Positions 24,475 to 33,066 of a stretch of 64,000 bases of DNA are shown here, piece by piece (positions within the stretch are counted from its first letter, which is position 1; every line of letters starts with the position of its first letter). The notes beneath the pieces are model-generated. The model made no database searches, was not told the origin of the DNA, and was given only the letters and a program-made list of their open reading frames with translations. Source of the stretch: Spartobacteria bacterium (lineage in GTDB: Bacteria; Verrucomicrobiota; Verrucomicrobiia; Chthoniobacterales; UBA10450); NCBI GenBank assembly GCA_003134765.1, contig PLCM01000037.1, positions 37,780-101,779 on the forward strand, in the 5' to 3' direction. Position numbers and translations under genes: made by a program.

Positions 24475-25182
24475 ATGCCTACCTGGATCGAACCACCGCC
24501 AAAACAAAGAAGAACCGGTTGCCTGGGCAAAGGCTGCATGATGCTCGTGGTGTTTCTCATTCTGCTCGCGGTGGCGTTTTTCGTCGGCGGTTACGTCGGC
24601 GTGCGTTATGTCGTCACTTCGACCAGCCCAAAGGAAATTCCGCAGGTAGAAACTTCGGATGCCGAACAGGAAGCGGTCCAGCATCGCTGGGAAGAATTCA
24701 AGGCCGGTCCTCAAAGCGCGCCGGTCGAAGCGACTACTCCGTCGACAACCACAACCACCACCGAGGTCGCGCCCACTCCTACTCCTTCCAGTAATCGAAT
24801 CGAGCTTTCCGCTTCAGACATCAATCAGTTGATTGCCGGGAGCCGGAAGCTTCGCGGCAAGGCTTTCGTTTCGATCGAAAATAACGTTGCCCGTGTCCAG
24901 GTGAGCGTGCCGCTGGAGAAAGTGGGATTTCGGGGGCGCTTCCTCAACGGCGAGCTTCAGGTGCGCTCCGCGCCAGACCGCAATCCGCGCAACCTCGAGG
25001 TCACCGAGGTTTCCCTGGGTGGCGTCTCCGAGAAAGTGCTGAACTCGCTTTTGGGATTCCGTTCGCTCCGCAGTTACGCGGATCAATACGCAACGGAATA
25101 CGACATCACGAGCTTCTCGATCGAAGACAATAAGGTCATTATCGAGAACGGCGGAAAGCCGATCCCCGGCGTGACGCGGTAG
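24475..25182 (+). CDS. Hypothetical single-pass membrane protein
   Basis: ORF with TM MMLVVFLILLAVAFFVGGYVGV and Thr-rich linker. Confidence 0.6.
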   Translation: MPTWIEPPPKQRRTGCLGKGCMMLVVFLILLAVAFFVGGYVGVRYVVTSTSPKEIPQVETSDAEQEAVQHRWEEFKAGPQSAPVEATTPSTTTTTTEVAPTPTPSSNRIELSASDINQLIAGSRKLRGKAFVSIENNVARVQVSVPLEKVGFRGRFLNGELQVRSAPDRNPRNLEVTEVSLGGVSEKVLNSLLGFRSLRSYADQYATEYDITSFSIEDNKVIIENGGKPIPGVTR

Positions 25183-25185
25183 TTT

Positions 25186-25257
25186 CGGAGGGACGCGCTT
25201 CGGCACGTCCATAGGCAAAACAGAAAAGAATGGGACGTGCCGAAGCACGTCCCTCCG
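25186..25257. repeat. Palindromic element GGAGGGACGCGCTTCGGCACGTCC...GGGACGTGCCGAAGCACGTCCCTCC
   Basis: Long inverted repeat; second copy at 27284..27358. Confidence 0.85.
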
Positions 25258-25259
25258 CA

Positions 25260-26864
25260 TTATTGCATGATCTCTCGAACGAAGACGTTGAGCTGGCCGT
25301 CGCTCTGCTTGCGCACTTCGGTGATTTCGTAAGGACGCGCTTCATCGCGGGTGACGGTCGAGCCGCGGGTTGGCGGGGTGTAGCCGGTTGGAAAATCCAC
25401 GATGATCCGCAGGTTCTGGCCGCCGCCCGCCAGTTTGAGGACCGCATCGGTCAATCCTGTCTTCAGACGCAGCACAGCGCGATTTGGCTCGGTAAAATTG
25501 ACGACGAAGTGGCCCTTGAGATAAACGCGTTCGCCCGCAAGACCGCGGTCCGCGAGATCGCGTAAATCAGACGGGGTGATGAGACGGCCGACCGGCATCT
25601 TGCCAGGTGGAAACGTTTTCCAATTGCCACCGCCGGCGGTCGAGGCGAGCAAATTATCCGGCGCGGTGGCTGACGCCAACGGCGATGCCGCGGGAGGCGG
25701 TGGTGATGCGACGGCGACCACCGGCGGCGTTGGGGGAGCCGGCGGTGCGACCGAGGGCGCAGGTGACTTCGCCATCGCAACCGCGGTGGCGGCCGGCGTC
25801 GGGGTCGGCTTCGGCAGCGGGGAATTTTGGGCGACCATGGTCGGCGTTCGCGCCGGAGTGGGCGAAGGCGTCGGCGTCGCCTTCTGGTTCTTCTTGTTTC
25901 CTTTCGTCGGCTTCGTGGGCGACGGAGGCGGTGCGGGCGGCGGGGTGACAACGGCGACTTTGGGTGTTTCGACCTGGGCCGCAGGCTCCACCCGAATCAA
26001 TTCGTTGGCGGCGGGCGGCGGCGGAGTCGGTGCGAGACCGGCGACTGATTCGGTCGTCCGGTTCGGTGACACGCGATCTTTGTAACTGGCGTATTGCGTT
26101 TCCGCATCTTTGCGCGCCGCATCTTTGAAAAGCGGCCAGCCGGCGGCGAGATTCAGATCGAGAGGAGGCTCGAGAGTAAAAGTGCCCGGCCCCCGCGTGA
26201 CGGTGTAACTTCCGTAGAGCAACGGCATCGTGGTAATCATGATCCGGCCATCGGAGAGTCGTTCCGCGTGGAGGACCGCTGAGAGGTCGTGCGTCCGCTC
26301 GAGTTTGATCTCCAGGCCTGTCACGAGCGTTTGCTTCATCAAGGGCAGGGCCTGGGGATCGGCCGGATAAACATGCTCCATGAGCAACTCGCCGTGATCG
26401 ACCGCATTCGTCAGAGCGACCATCCCGGAGAGAAACAAATCGTTAGGCGTGAGTTCGCGCGCTTCCATGATGTTAAAACGCCCGACGACGTAAGGGACCA
26501 GCCCACGGACCTGCTGGAAATTCCGGATGTAATTGCGCGTCAGCTCAGCGTTTAGCGTGGCCAGCTCGGTCGGGCTCATCGCGATGTAGCGATCGTAAAG
26601 CTGTTTCGAAGTGAGGAATTCTCCCGCCGGCGCCGCCGTCAGTTCGAACCGTTTCGTCGGTTCGATCTTGTGGAGTTTCTTCAGGATCCGATAGCTCTGC
26701 GGCCGTTCCGGTTGCCAGAAGATGTAGAAGCTGCCAAGCCAGGCCGCGAAGGCGAGGCCGGTCAGCAGAAGAATGGCGACCGACCAGCCGAAGACGTTGG
26801 TTTTCTTTCGCCGTGAGCGCCCATAAGCATGCGCCGGCTCGTAGCGGAAGTAATCCCGATCCAT
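25260..26864 (-). CDS. Conserved hypothetical membrane-anchored protein with Pro/Thr/Ala-rich low-complexity region
   Basis: 534-aa ORF; TM near N-term; PTPSPTPARTPT..PPAPPTPPVV low complexity. Confidence 0.65.
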   Translation of the reverse strand: MDRDYFRYEPAHAYGRSRRKKTNVFGWSVAILLLTGLAFAAWLGSFYIFWQPERPQSYRILKKLHKIEPTKRFELTAAPAGEFLTSKQLYDRYIAMSPTELATLNAELTRNYIRNFQQVRGLVPYVVGRFNIMEARELTPNDLFLSGMVALTNAVDHGELLMEHVYPADPQALPLMKQTLVTGLEIKLERTHDLSAVLHAERLSDGRIMITTMPLLYGSYTVTRGPGTFTLEPPLDLNLAAGWPLFKDAARKDAETQYASYKDRVSPNRTTESVAGLAPTPPPPAANELIRVEPAAQVETPKVAVVTPPPAPPPSPTKPTKGNKKNQKATPTPSPTPARTPTMVAQNSPLPKPTPTPAATAVAMAKSPAPSVAPPAPPTPPVVAVASPPPPAASPLASATAPDNLLASTAGGGNWKTFPPGKMPVGRLITPSDLRDLADRGLAGERVYLKGHFVVNFTEPNRAVLRLKTGLTDAVLKLAGGGQNLRIIVDFPTGYTPPTRGSTVTRDEARPYEITEVRKQSDGQLNVFVREIMQ

Positions 26865-26896
26865 CTAAACGCGCCTGCTTCGCGAACGATTCGTTT

Positions 26897-27232
26897 TCAA
26901 GCAGGGCGGGCTGCTTCGAAAGACGTACCGCACCCGCAAGTCCGGGCCGCATTTGGATTTTCGATGTGAAAGCCGGAACCGGTGAGACCGTCGCGATAGT
27001 CGAGGGTCGCGCCGCGCAAATAATCCACGCTCTCGCCATCGACGAAAAATTCGACGCCGTCCTGGGTTACGATCGCGTCGCCGGGTTTTTGCGCGCCCAG
27101 CGACATCTCGTACTGCAGTCCGGAACAGCCACCTTTGGCGATCCCCACGCGCAGGCCTTGGTGATCGGCCTGGGTGCGCCCTTCCAGGAGGCTGCGCAAC
27201 TGCCGGACTGCGTTATCCGTCACGGTTATCAT
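26897..27232 (-). CDS. erpA: Iron-sulfur cluster insertion protein (HesB/IscA/ErpA family)
   Basis: MITVTDNAVRQLRSLLEG...GLRVGIAKGGCSGLQYEMSL...GSGFHIENPNAARTCGCGTSF. Confidence 0.92.
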   Translation of the reverse strand: MITVTDNAVRQLRSLLEGRTQADHQGLRVGIAKGGCSGLQYEMSLGAQKPGDAIVTQDGVEFFVDGESVDYLRGATLDYRDGLTGSGFHIENPNAARTCGCGTSFEAARPA

Positions 27233-27283
27233 CGGTCGAGCGAAACTATCGCGCAGGTGGGTCAAGTCAAACCAGGCGCCTGT

Positions 27284-27358
27284 CGGAGGGACGTGCTTCT
27301 GCACGTCCAACTCGTCTTTATGCGGTCGAAGTCGGACGCGCCGAAGCACGTCCCTCCG
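27284..27358. repeat. Palindromic element GGAGGGACGTGCTTCTGCACGTCC...GGACGCGCCGAAGCACGTCCCTCC
   Basis: Same family as 25186..25257. Confidence 0.85.
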
Positions 27359-27418
27359 AGGAAGTTCCCGTGCTTTTCCTTCGCAATCGCAAATCGACAA
27401 TCTAAAATCGAAAATACG

Positions 27419-29224
27419 ATGAGTCGCATTCGCCTGTTGCCGGAAATTCTCGCCAGCCAGGTGGCGGCGGGCGAAGTGATCGAGCGGCCGGCTTCGGTGG
27501 TGAAGGAGCTGGTCGAAAATAGCATCGATGCCGGAGCGCGGAAGATCGAGGTCAGCACCCGGCGCGGCGGCATTTCGCTGGTCCGGGTCGTGGACGACGG
27601 CTGCGGAATGGATCGCGACGACGCCCTTCTTTCCCTCGAGCGGCACGCGACCAGCAAAATTCGCACGGCGGCCGACCTCGCGGCGATTGCGACCCTTGGA
27701 TTTCGCGGCGAGGCACTCCCGAGCATTGCCAGCGTCTCGCGTTTCCGGCTGACGACCCGTGAGCCGGAAGCGGTCGCGGGAACGGAAATTATTGTGGCGG
27801 GCGGGCGAATCGAAACCGTGCGCGATGGCGGCGAAGCGCCCGGCACGCAGATCGAGGTGCGCTCGATCTTTTACAATCTGCCGGCACGCCGGAAATTTCT
27901 CCGCTCCGAAAATACGGAGAGCCGAAATATTGAACATCAACTTCATCTTCAGGCGACGGGGCATCCTGAAATCGCGTTCGCGTTCGTGCGCGATGAGCGC
28001 GTCGTTTTTCAACTCCCGGCGGCGGCGAATTTGCTCGACCGCATCCGCGATCTCCACGGCCGGGAGCTTGTCGATCGCCTTCTCGCCGTCGAAGACCCGG
28101 CAAGTGATTCTACGACGATCCGCCTTCGTGGGCTGATTGGGCAGGCGGGGGTGAGCCGGCAGACCCGCGCCCAGCAACTCGTCGTCGTGAATGGTCGCGC
28201 GATCGAAAGCCCGGTGCTCACCGCGGCCCTGCGGGAAGGATATCACACTGCGCTCATGAAAGGTCAGTTTCCAGTCACATTCCTCTTTCTCGACCTCGAC
28301 CCGGCGGCGGTGGACGTGAACGTGCATCCGGCGAAGCGCGAAGTCCGGTTTCGCGATCCCAATTCCGTTCGAGAAGCCGTGGTCGCAGCAATCCGCCGGA
28401 CCCTGGAAAGCGGTCGGCGTGATTGGCAGCAACAATTTCAACGGCCGCCCGCGCCGATCGTTCCGGTCCCGCAGGAACAGTCGCCGCCTCAGCCGATTGA
28501 GCAGCGGCATTTCGTCGAAACTCCCGTTAGCCGGGTCGTCCCGAGCCGTTCAGGTGGCGAGGAAGCTGTGAAGCTGCCGGCGTCGGCCGGGGTCGGCGAC
28601 CCCGGCTACAGGCCCGAGGAAGCGATAAAGGTCGCAAGTCCTTCGCAGCAGTTCCAGATCATCGGGGTTTTGAACAAACTTTATGTGCTGATGGAGAATC
28701 AGAAGGGACTGGTTCTCGTCGATCAGCACGCGGCGCACGAACGGATTTTGTTCGAGGAATTGCGGCGGCGCATGGAAGAGCAGGGTGTGCCGTCGCAACG
28801 GTTGCTGCTCGCGCAAACGTTCGAGCTGGCGCCGCGCGATGCGGAATGGGTGGAACGAAATGCGGCGACCCTGCAGAAGATGGGTATTGGAATCGAGCCG
28901 TTTGGTCAGAACGCGTTCAAGATCGATAGCCTGCCGACGTTTCTCGATCTGTCGGATCCGGTGACGTTCATGCGCAAGGTGATCGACGGGCTCAAGAGCG
29001 CCAGCAACGGCAGCTCGGCCATGCGGCTGGGCGAGGAGATGATCGCGAAAACGGTTTGCCGTCACGCCGTGAAAGCGAACGACCCGTTACGTTATCTCGA
29101 AGTGGAAAAATTGATCACCGACCTGCTCGAATGCGAATTGCCCTATTGCTGTCCGCATGGCCGGCCGACCATGATCCAGATTTCACACGCCGAGCTGGAG
29201 AAAAAGTTCGGAAGAAAGGTGTAG
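27419..29224 (+). CDS. mutL: DNA mismatch repair protein MutL
   Basis: MSRIRLLPEILASQVAAGEVIERPASVVKELVENSIDAGARKIEV...GFRGEALPSIASVSRF...C-term QVDQHAAHER-type DQHAAHERILFEEL. Confidence 0.97.
   Translation: MSRIRLLPEILASQVAAGEVIERPASVVKELVENSIDAGARKIEVSTRRGGISLVRVVDDGCGMDRDDALLSLERHATSKIRTAADLAAIATLGFRGEALPSIASVSRFRLTTREPEAVAGTEIIVAGGRIETVRDGGEAPGTQIEVRSIFYNLPARRKFLRSENTESRNIEHQLHLQATGHPEIAFAFVRDERVVFQLPAAANLLDRIRDLHGRELVDRLLAVEDPASDSTTIRLRGLIGQAGVSRQTRAQQLVVVNGRAIESPVLTAALREGYHTALMKGQFPVTFLFLDLDPAAVDVNVHPAKREVRFRDPNSVREAVVAAIRRTLESGRRDWQQQFQRPPAPIVPVPQEQSPPQPIEQRHFVETPVSRVVPSRSGGEEAVKLPASAGVGDPGYRPEEAIKVASPSQQFQIIGVLNKLYVLMENQKGLVLVDQHAAHERILFEELRRRMEEQGVPSQRLLLAQTFELAPRDAEWVERNAATLQKMGIGIEPFGQNAFKIDSLPTFLDLSDPVTFMRKVIDGLKSASNGSSAMRLGEEMIAKTVCRHAVKANDPLRYLEVEKLITDLLECELPYCCPHGRPTMIQISHAELEKKFGRKV
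28584..28612. repeat. Palindromic element inside the mutL linker (CGGCCGGGGTCGGCGACCCCGGCTACA)
   Basis: Reverse complement matches 9702..9728 with compensatory arm changes. Confidence 0.75.
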
Positions 29225-29235
29225 CGTCGCGACGC

Positions 29236-29334
29236 ACTGGAGCCGGCCTTTCCCCACTGGAGCCGGCCTGCCCTCAGGCCGGTGGGATGCCGGCATCGTT
29301 TCCTCTCACCGGCACGAGGGCGTGCCGGCTCCAT
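29236..29334. repeat. Double-hairpin element GGAGCCGGCCTGCCCTCAGGCCGG...CCGGCACGAGGGCGTGCCGGCTCC
   Basis: Opposite-orientation relative at 42849..42932. Confidence 0.85.
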
Positions 29335-30329
29335 TACTTCCAATGCTTCGCGATTAGCGCTTTGATCGCGGGAGTTTGTAACCGGTAATTCTCCTCGTGG
29401 TGATGCGGAATCTCGGGGAACCATTTCCACCAGAACATTCCGGCCAGGAAAGGATGGCGTGCCGGCAGATCCAGAGCCACCTCGAGGCAGCGCTGCTGGA
29501 TCTCAGTGCAATGTTCGCCACCGGTCTGAAAACCCCAGGGTTCAGCCGCAGCCCGGGCGCTTTCGTTGTAGCCGATCTCGACAAAGAGAAATTGCTTGCC
29601 GTTTTGTTTCGAGAATTTTTCCAGCTCGGCGCAACGCTTTTCCCACGCCGTGGAAATTTCTGAAGTGCCCGGGTCGGTCGTCTTCGTCAGCGGGAAATAA
29701 GCGAGGACGCCGATGTAATCGAGCGTGTCCCAGAACTTCACGTTGGTGTATTCGTTCCAGTTCGCGCCATAGGTGACCTTGCCATGATAAACCGCGCGCA
29801 CCGCCGCAATGATCTTCCGCCAGCGCTCGTCGTATTTCTGCGGGTAGGTAAACTCGAGGCCGACACAAAAAATCTCGGCATGCTCGGATTCAGCCAGGGT
29901 CGCCATCTGGACAATCCACGCTTCATAATCGGAAAAGAACCGGTCCCATTCTTCCCGAGTGACAAAGTTGATCTCGCCGCGCCAGCTGAACTTCGTGCCC
30001 CAATACGCGATGTGGGGGATAACCATGGCCGACATCCCGCGCTCGTGGGCCCAATGGAGGGGCGTGGTGATATGGGTGGTGCTGGCGCCGGAACGCCGAC
30101 CCCCCGAGACGTGGCCGTCCTCCCCGATTTGCGCATAAGGATGAATCGCGATGCTGTTCACGCCTAACGACTTCAACTCGTCGAGCGTTGCTGCCATTTC
30201 CGGCGTCTGCCATTCGATACCCCACGTCTGGCACGAGACGATCATGCCTTTGTAAACCGGCGGTGGCGGCGCGGCGAGAGTGAGGCTGGTCGCAAAGAAC
30301 GCGAACAGGAGCGACGAAACGCGTGTCAT
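29334..30329 (-). CDS. Glycoside hydrolase-like TIM-barrel protein (GH113-like), secreted
   Basis: Signal peptide; KGMIVSCQTWGIEWQTPEMAATLDELKSLGVNSIAIHPYAQI...VEIGYNESARAAAEPWGF...GMFWWKWF. Confidence 0.75.
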   Translation of the reverse strand: MTRVSSLLFAFFATSLTLAAPPPPVYKGMIVSCQTWGIEWQTPEMAATLDELKSLGVNSIAIHPYAQIGEDGHVSGGRRSGASTTHITTPLHWAHERGMSAMVIPHIAYWGTKFSWRGEINFVTREEWDRFFSDYEAWIVQMATLAESEHAEIFCVGLEFTYPQKYDERWRKIIAAVRAVYHGKVTYGANWNEYTNVKFWDTLDYIGVLAYFPLTKTTDPGTSEISTAWEKRCAELEKFSKQNGKQFLFVEIGYNESARAAAEPWGFQTGGEHCTEIQQRCLEVALDLPARHPFLAGMFWWKWFPEIPHHHEENYRLQTPAIKALIAKHWK

Positions 30330-30344
30330 CACTTCGATGTAAAT

Positions 30345-30406
30345 CAAGGAGGGGCGATTTGAAATCGCCCTTTTAATAAATCGCGGTTTCAAACTGCCGC
30401 TCCTTG
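30345..30406. repeat. Palindromic element CAAGGAGGGGCGATTTGAAATCGCCC...CGCGGTTTCAAACTGCCGCTCCTTG
   Basis: Relatives at 40894..40957 and at the window edge (63980). Confidence 0.85.
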
Positions 30407-30435
30407 AGGCGACACGTTCGGTCTTGTAGAAAGGG

Positions 30436-31479
30436 ATGGCTTCGTTGAATGGTGTGGCGGGCGTTTCCCGAATCGTGGCTGATAACAAGAAAACTGCGCT
30501 GATAACCGGCATTACCGGCCAGGATGGCTCGTATCTGACGGAATTGCTCTTGGAAAAGGAATATGCGGTGCACGGAGTCGTCCGGCGCACGAGTAATCTC
30601 CTGCGTTCCCGGATCGAGCATCTGCGGAGCGACGAAAAGGTTTACGGGAAATCGCTCTTTCTCCATTACGGCGATCTCTCCGACGGGACGACGCTGCGCC
30701 GGATTTTTTCCGAGGTGCAGCCCACCGAACTTTATCATTTGGCGGGCCAAAGCCACGTCGGTTTGAGCTTCGAAATCCCGGAATCAACCTGCGAAGAAAT
30801 CGGGATGGCGACGCTGCGACTGCTTGAGATCGTGCGCGACCAGCCGCAGTCGGTGAAATTTTATCACGCCTCAAGTTCCGAGATTTTCGGGAACGCGGCG
30901 GAATCGCCCCAGACAGAGCTGACCCCACTGCGGCCGGCGAGTCCCTATGGGTGCGCCAAGGCCTTCGCCACTCAGCTTGCGCGGGTCTACCGGGAGTCGT
31001 ACGGGCTCTTTGTCGCCAACGGAATCCTCTACAATCACGAATCGCCCCGGCGCGGCGAGAATTTTGTGACCCGCAAGATCGCCCGGGTGGTGGCGCGGAT
31101 CGCGCGGGGACTCGAGGAGGAGCTTTTGCTCGGGAACCTCGAGAGCCGGAGAGACTGGGGTCGGGCCCAGGACTACGTCACTGCGATGTGGCTGATGTTG
31201 CAGCAGGACAAGCCTGCTGATTATGTTGTCGCGACTGGTGAAACCCATTCCGTGCGCGATTTTGTCGAAGCTGCTTTCGCGGTGGTGAATCTGCCGTCGA
31301 AAAAATATGTGAAACATAATCCGGCCTTCGACCGGCCGACCGAGCCGGCTCGGTTGGTCGGTTCACCGGAAAAGATCAGGGTGGAGTTGGGCTGGCGGCC
31401 ACAGGGCTCGTTCACTGATCTCGTGCGCGAGATGGTGGAAGCGGAGCTCGCGACGGTCGATGCCGGAAAGGATACTTAG
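30436..31479 (+). CDS. gmd: GDP-mannose 4,6-dehydratase
   Basis: TALITGITGQDGSYLTELLLEKEYAVHGVVRRTSNLLRSRIEHL...LYHLAGQSHVGLSFEIPE...GILYNHESPRRGENFVTRKI. Confidence 0.94.
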   Translation: MASLNGVAGVSRIVADNKKTALITGITGQDGSYLTELLLEKEYAVHGVVRRTSNLLRSRIEHLRSDEKVYGKSLFLHYGDLSDGTTLRRIFSEVQPTELYHLAGQSHVGLSFEIPESTCEEIGMATLRLLEIVRDQPQSVKFYHASSSEIFGNAAESPQTELTPLRPASPYGCAKAFATQLARVYRESYGLFVANGILYNHESPRRGENFVTRKIARVVARIARGLEEELLLGNLESRRDWGRAQDYVTAMWLMLQQDKPADYVVATGETHSVRDFVEAAFAVVNLPSKKYVKHNPAFDRPTEPARLVGSPEKIRVELGWRPQGSFTDLVREMVEAELATVDAGKDT

Positions 31480-31499
31480 GGCAAGATCGTGAACTCAAA

Positions 31500-31690
31500 A
31501 AACAAATTCGCCCTCACCTGGCGCTGTCGCGTCCTTCTCTCCCACGGGGAGAGAATGGGAGAGGTGGCCATTCGCCGACAAACTGGAGGGCGAGACTCCG
31601 TCGAGTCGAAAACGACTCGCGGCTCAATAAGTTCCTTCTCCTTGGGGGAGAAGGTTAGGATGAGGGCCAGGCGAAAGTGTGAATTTCAAA
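31500..31690. repeat. Intergenic inverted-repeat element (CCCTCACCTGGC...CTTCTCCC / GGGAGAAGGTTAGGATGAGGGCCAGG)
   Basis: Imperfect long inverted repeat with several nested hairpins. Confidence 0.65.
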
Positions 31691-31694
31691 AGCT

Positions 31695-32582
31695 ATGAAT
31701 GACTTTCTCATCTCGTTCTTCCTCGGCATTGTCGAGGGACTTACCGAATTTTTGCCGGTTAGTTCGACGGCCCATCTCCGGATCGTTGAGGTGCTGCTAA
31801 CCAAATTCGGGTTAGCGACCATCAGCTTGGACGACAGCTACTGGAAGATGTACACGATCGTCATCCAGCTCGGCGCCATCCTCGCGCTCCCGGTTTATTT
31901 TTGGGAGCGCATCCTGACTCTCCTGGCAACATTTCCGCGCGGAGAGCGCGGTGATCGCACCATTGTCACCCATCCGCTTGGACTCACCCTGATCGCTTTT
32001 GTCGTGACTGCGATCCCGGCCTATCTCTTGAAAAAACAGATCGGCCAGAATCTCGAGAACCTCGGCGTGATGGCATGGGCGCTTCTTCTCGGCGGTGTCA
32101 TCATGTGGGTGGTCGACATCCTCTGCACGCGCCCGCGCACCACCGGGATGGACGAAATGACCTTGCCGCAGGCAATTTGGATCGGCGCGGTCCAAATTCT
32201 CTCGGCCGTTTTTCCCGGGACCTCGCGGTCCATGTCTACGATCGCGGCCGGGCAGACCGCGGGTTTGTCCCGTCCCGCCGCGCTCGAGTTTTCGTTCTTT
32301 CTTTCCATGCCCACGATGGTGGTGGCAACAGGTTACGATTTGCTAAAGACTCTATGGCCGCATCACGACGCCACGGCGGAAGCGGGGCTCGCGCCGCTCA
32401 TCATGACCTCGCACAACTGGGTCGTGCTCGCGATTGGCTTTGTCGTTTCCTTTGTCGTCGCCCTCGGAGTAGTGGCCTGGTTCATACGCTGGGTGCGCGC
32501 CCGCGGGTTCGCGCCGTTTGCCCTTTACCGGATCATTTTGGGAATCGCCCTCCTCGTTCTGATTGGCCGCGGAGTTCTTTAG
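31695..32582 (+). CDS. uppP: Undecaprenyl-diphosphatase
   Basis: MNDFLISFFLGIVEGLTEFLPVSSTAHLRIVEVLL...ILSAVFPGTSRSMSTIAAGQTAGLSRPAALEFSFFLSMPTM. Confidence 0.96.
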   Translation: MNDFLISFFLGIVEGLTEFLPVSSTAHLRIVEVLLTKFGLATISLDDSYWKMYTIVIQLGAILALPVYFWERILTLLATFPRGERGDRTIVTHPLGLTLIAFVVTAIPAYLLKKQIGQNLENLGVMAWALLLGGVIMWVVDILCTRPRTTGMDEMTLPQAIWIGAVQILSAVFPGTSRSMSTIAAGQTAGLSRPAALEFSFFLSMPTMVVATGYDLLKTLWPHHDATAEAGLAPLIMTSHNWVVLAIGFVVSFVVALGVVAWFIRWVRARGFAPFALYRIILGIALLVLIGRGVL

Positions 32583-32999
32583 GTGCGCATGGAAACCACC
32601 GTAATCCTTCCGGACTTGCAGAGCTGCGTGCTTTGCGAAGATGTTCGCTGCGAAATTAACGGCATGCAGACGCTGGTGGGCGTGATCAACGTGATTCCGG
32701 CGCACTCCCTTCCGATCAACTGCATGCGCCTCTGCATCTGGTCGCGCTGGTGCAGCGGCTCGGGAAAGTTTCGGCAGAAATCGCGGATCATCGGCGTGGA
32801 CGAACAGCAGGTGCTCGCGCAGGCCGAAGTGGAATTCGAGCTGAAGGAGATGGAAGGCCACGCCACGAACGTCCACTACTTTGGTGGCGTCCAGTTCCAG
32901 CAGTTCGGATTGCACCATGTCGAGATTTTCCTCGAGAACGAGCTCCGGCTGCGGTTTCCGTTGCCGGTGGTCCAGATCGGGTTGGTCCAGCCGCAATAA
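32583..32999 (+). CDS. Hypothetical protein (DUF6941-like)
   Basis: ORF METTVILPDLQSCVLCEDVRCEINGMQTLVGVINVIPAHSLPINCMRLCIWSRWCSGSGKF. Confidence 0.55.
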   Translation: MRMETTVILPDLQSCVLCEDVRCEINGMQTLVGVINVIPAHSLPINCMRLCIWSRWCSGSGKFRQKSRIIGVDEQQVLAQAEVEFELKEMEGHATNVHYFGGVQFQQFGLHHVEIFLENELRLRFPLPVVQIGLVQPQ

Positions 33000-33066
33000 T
33001 TCTCCGTAAAATTCAGAAGAGAACGCTTGCCACGGGGGCGGCTGATGTTCTACAAAGGTCGCCCTC

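Noticed and set aside
26897-28510. 537-aa minus-strand ORF spanning opposite mutL
   Set aside because: Only its last ~111 residues (ErpA/IscA) are credible; the rest is antisense to mutL and a repeat element.
30340-30440. Palindrome considered as a simple Rho-independent terminator
   Set aside because: Arms recur at 40894 and 63980 and there is no trailing U-run, so it is better treated as a repeat element.
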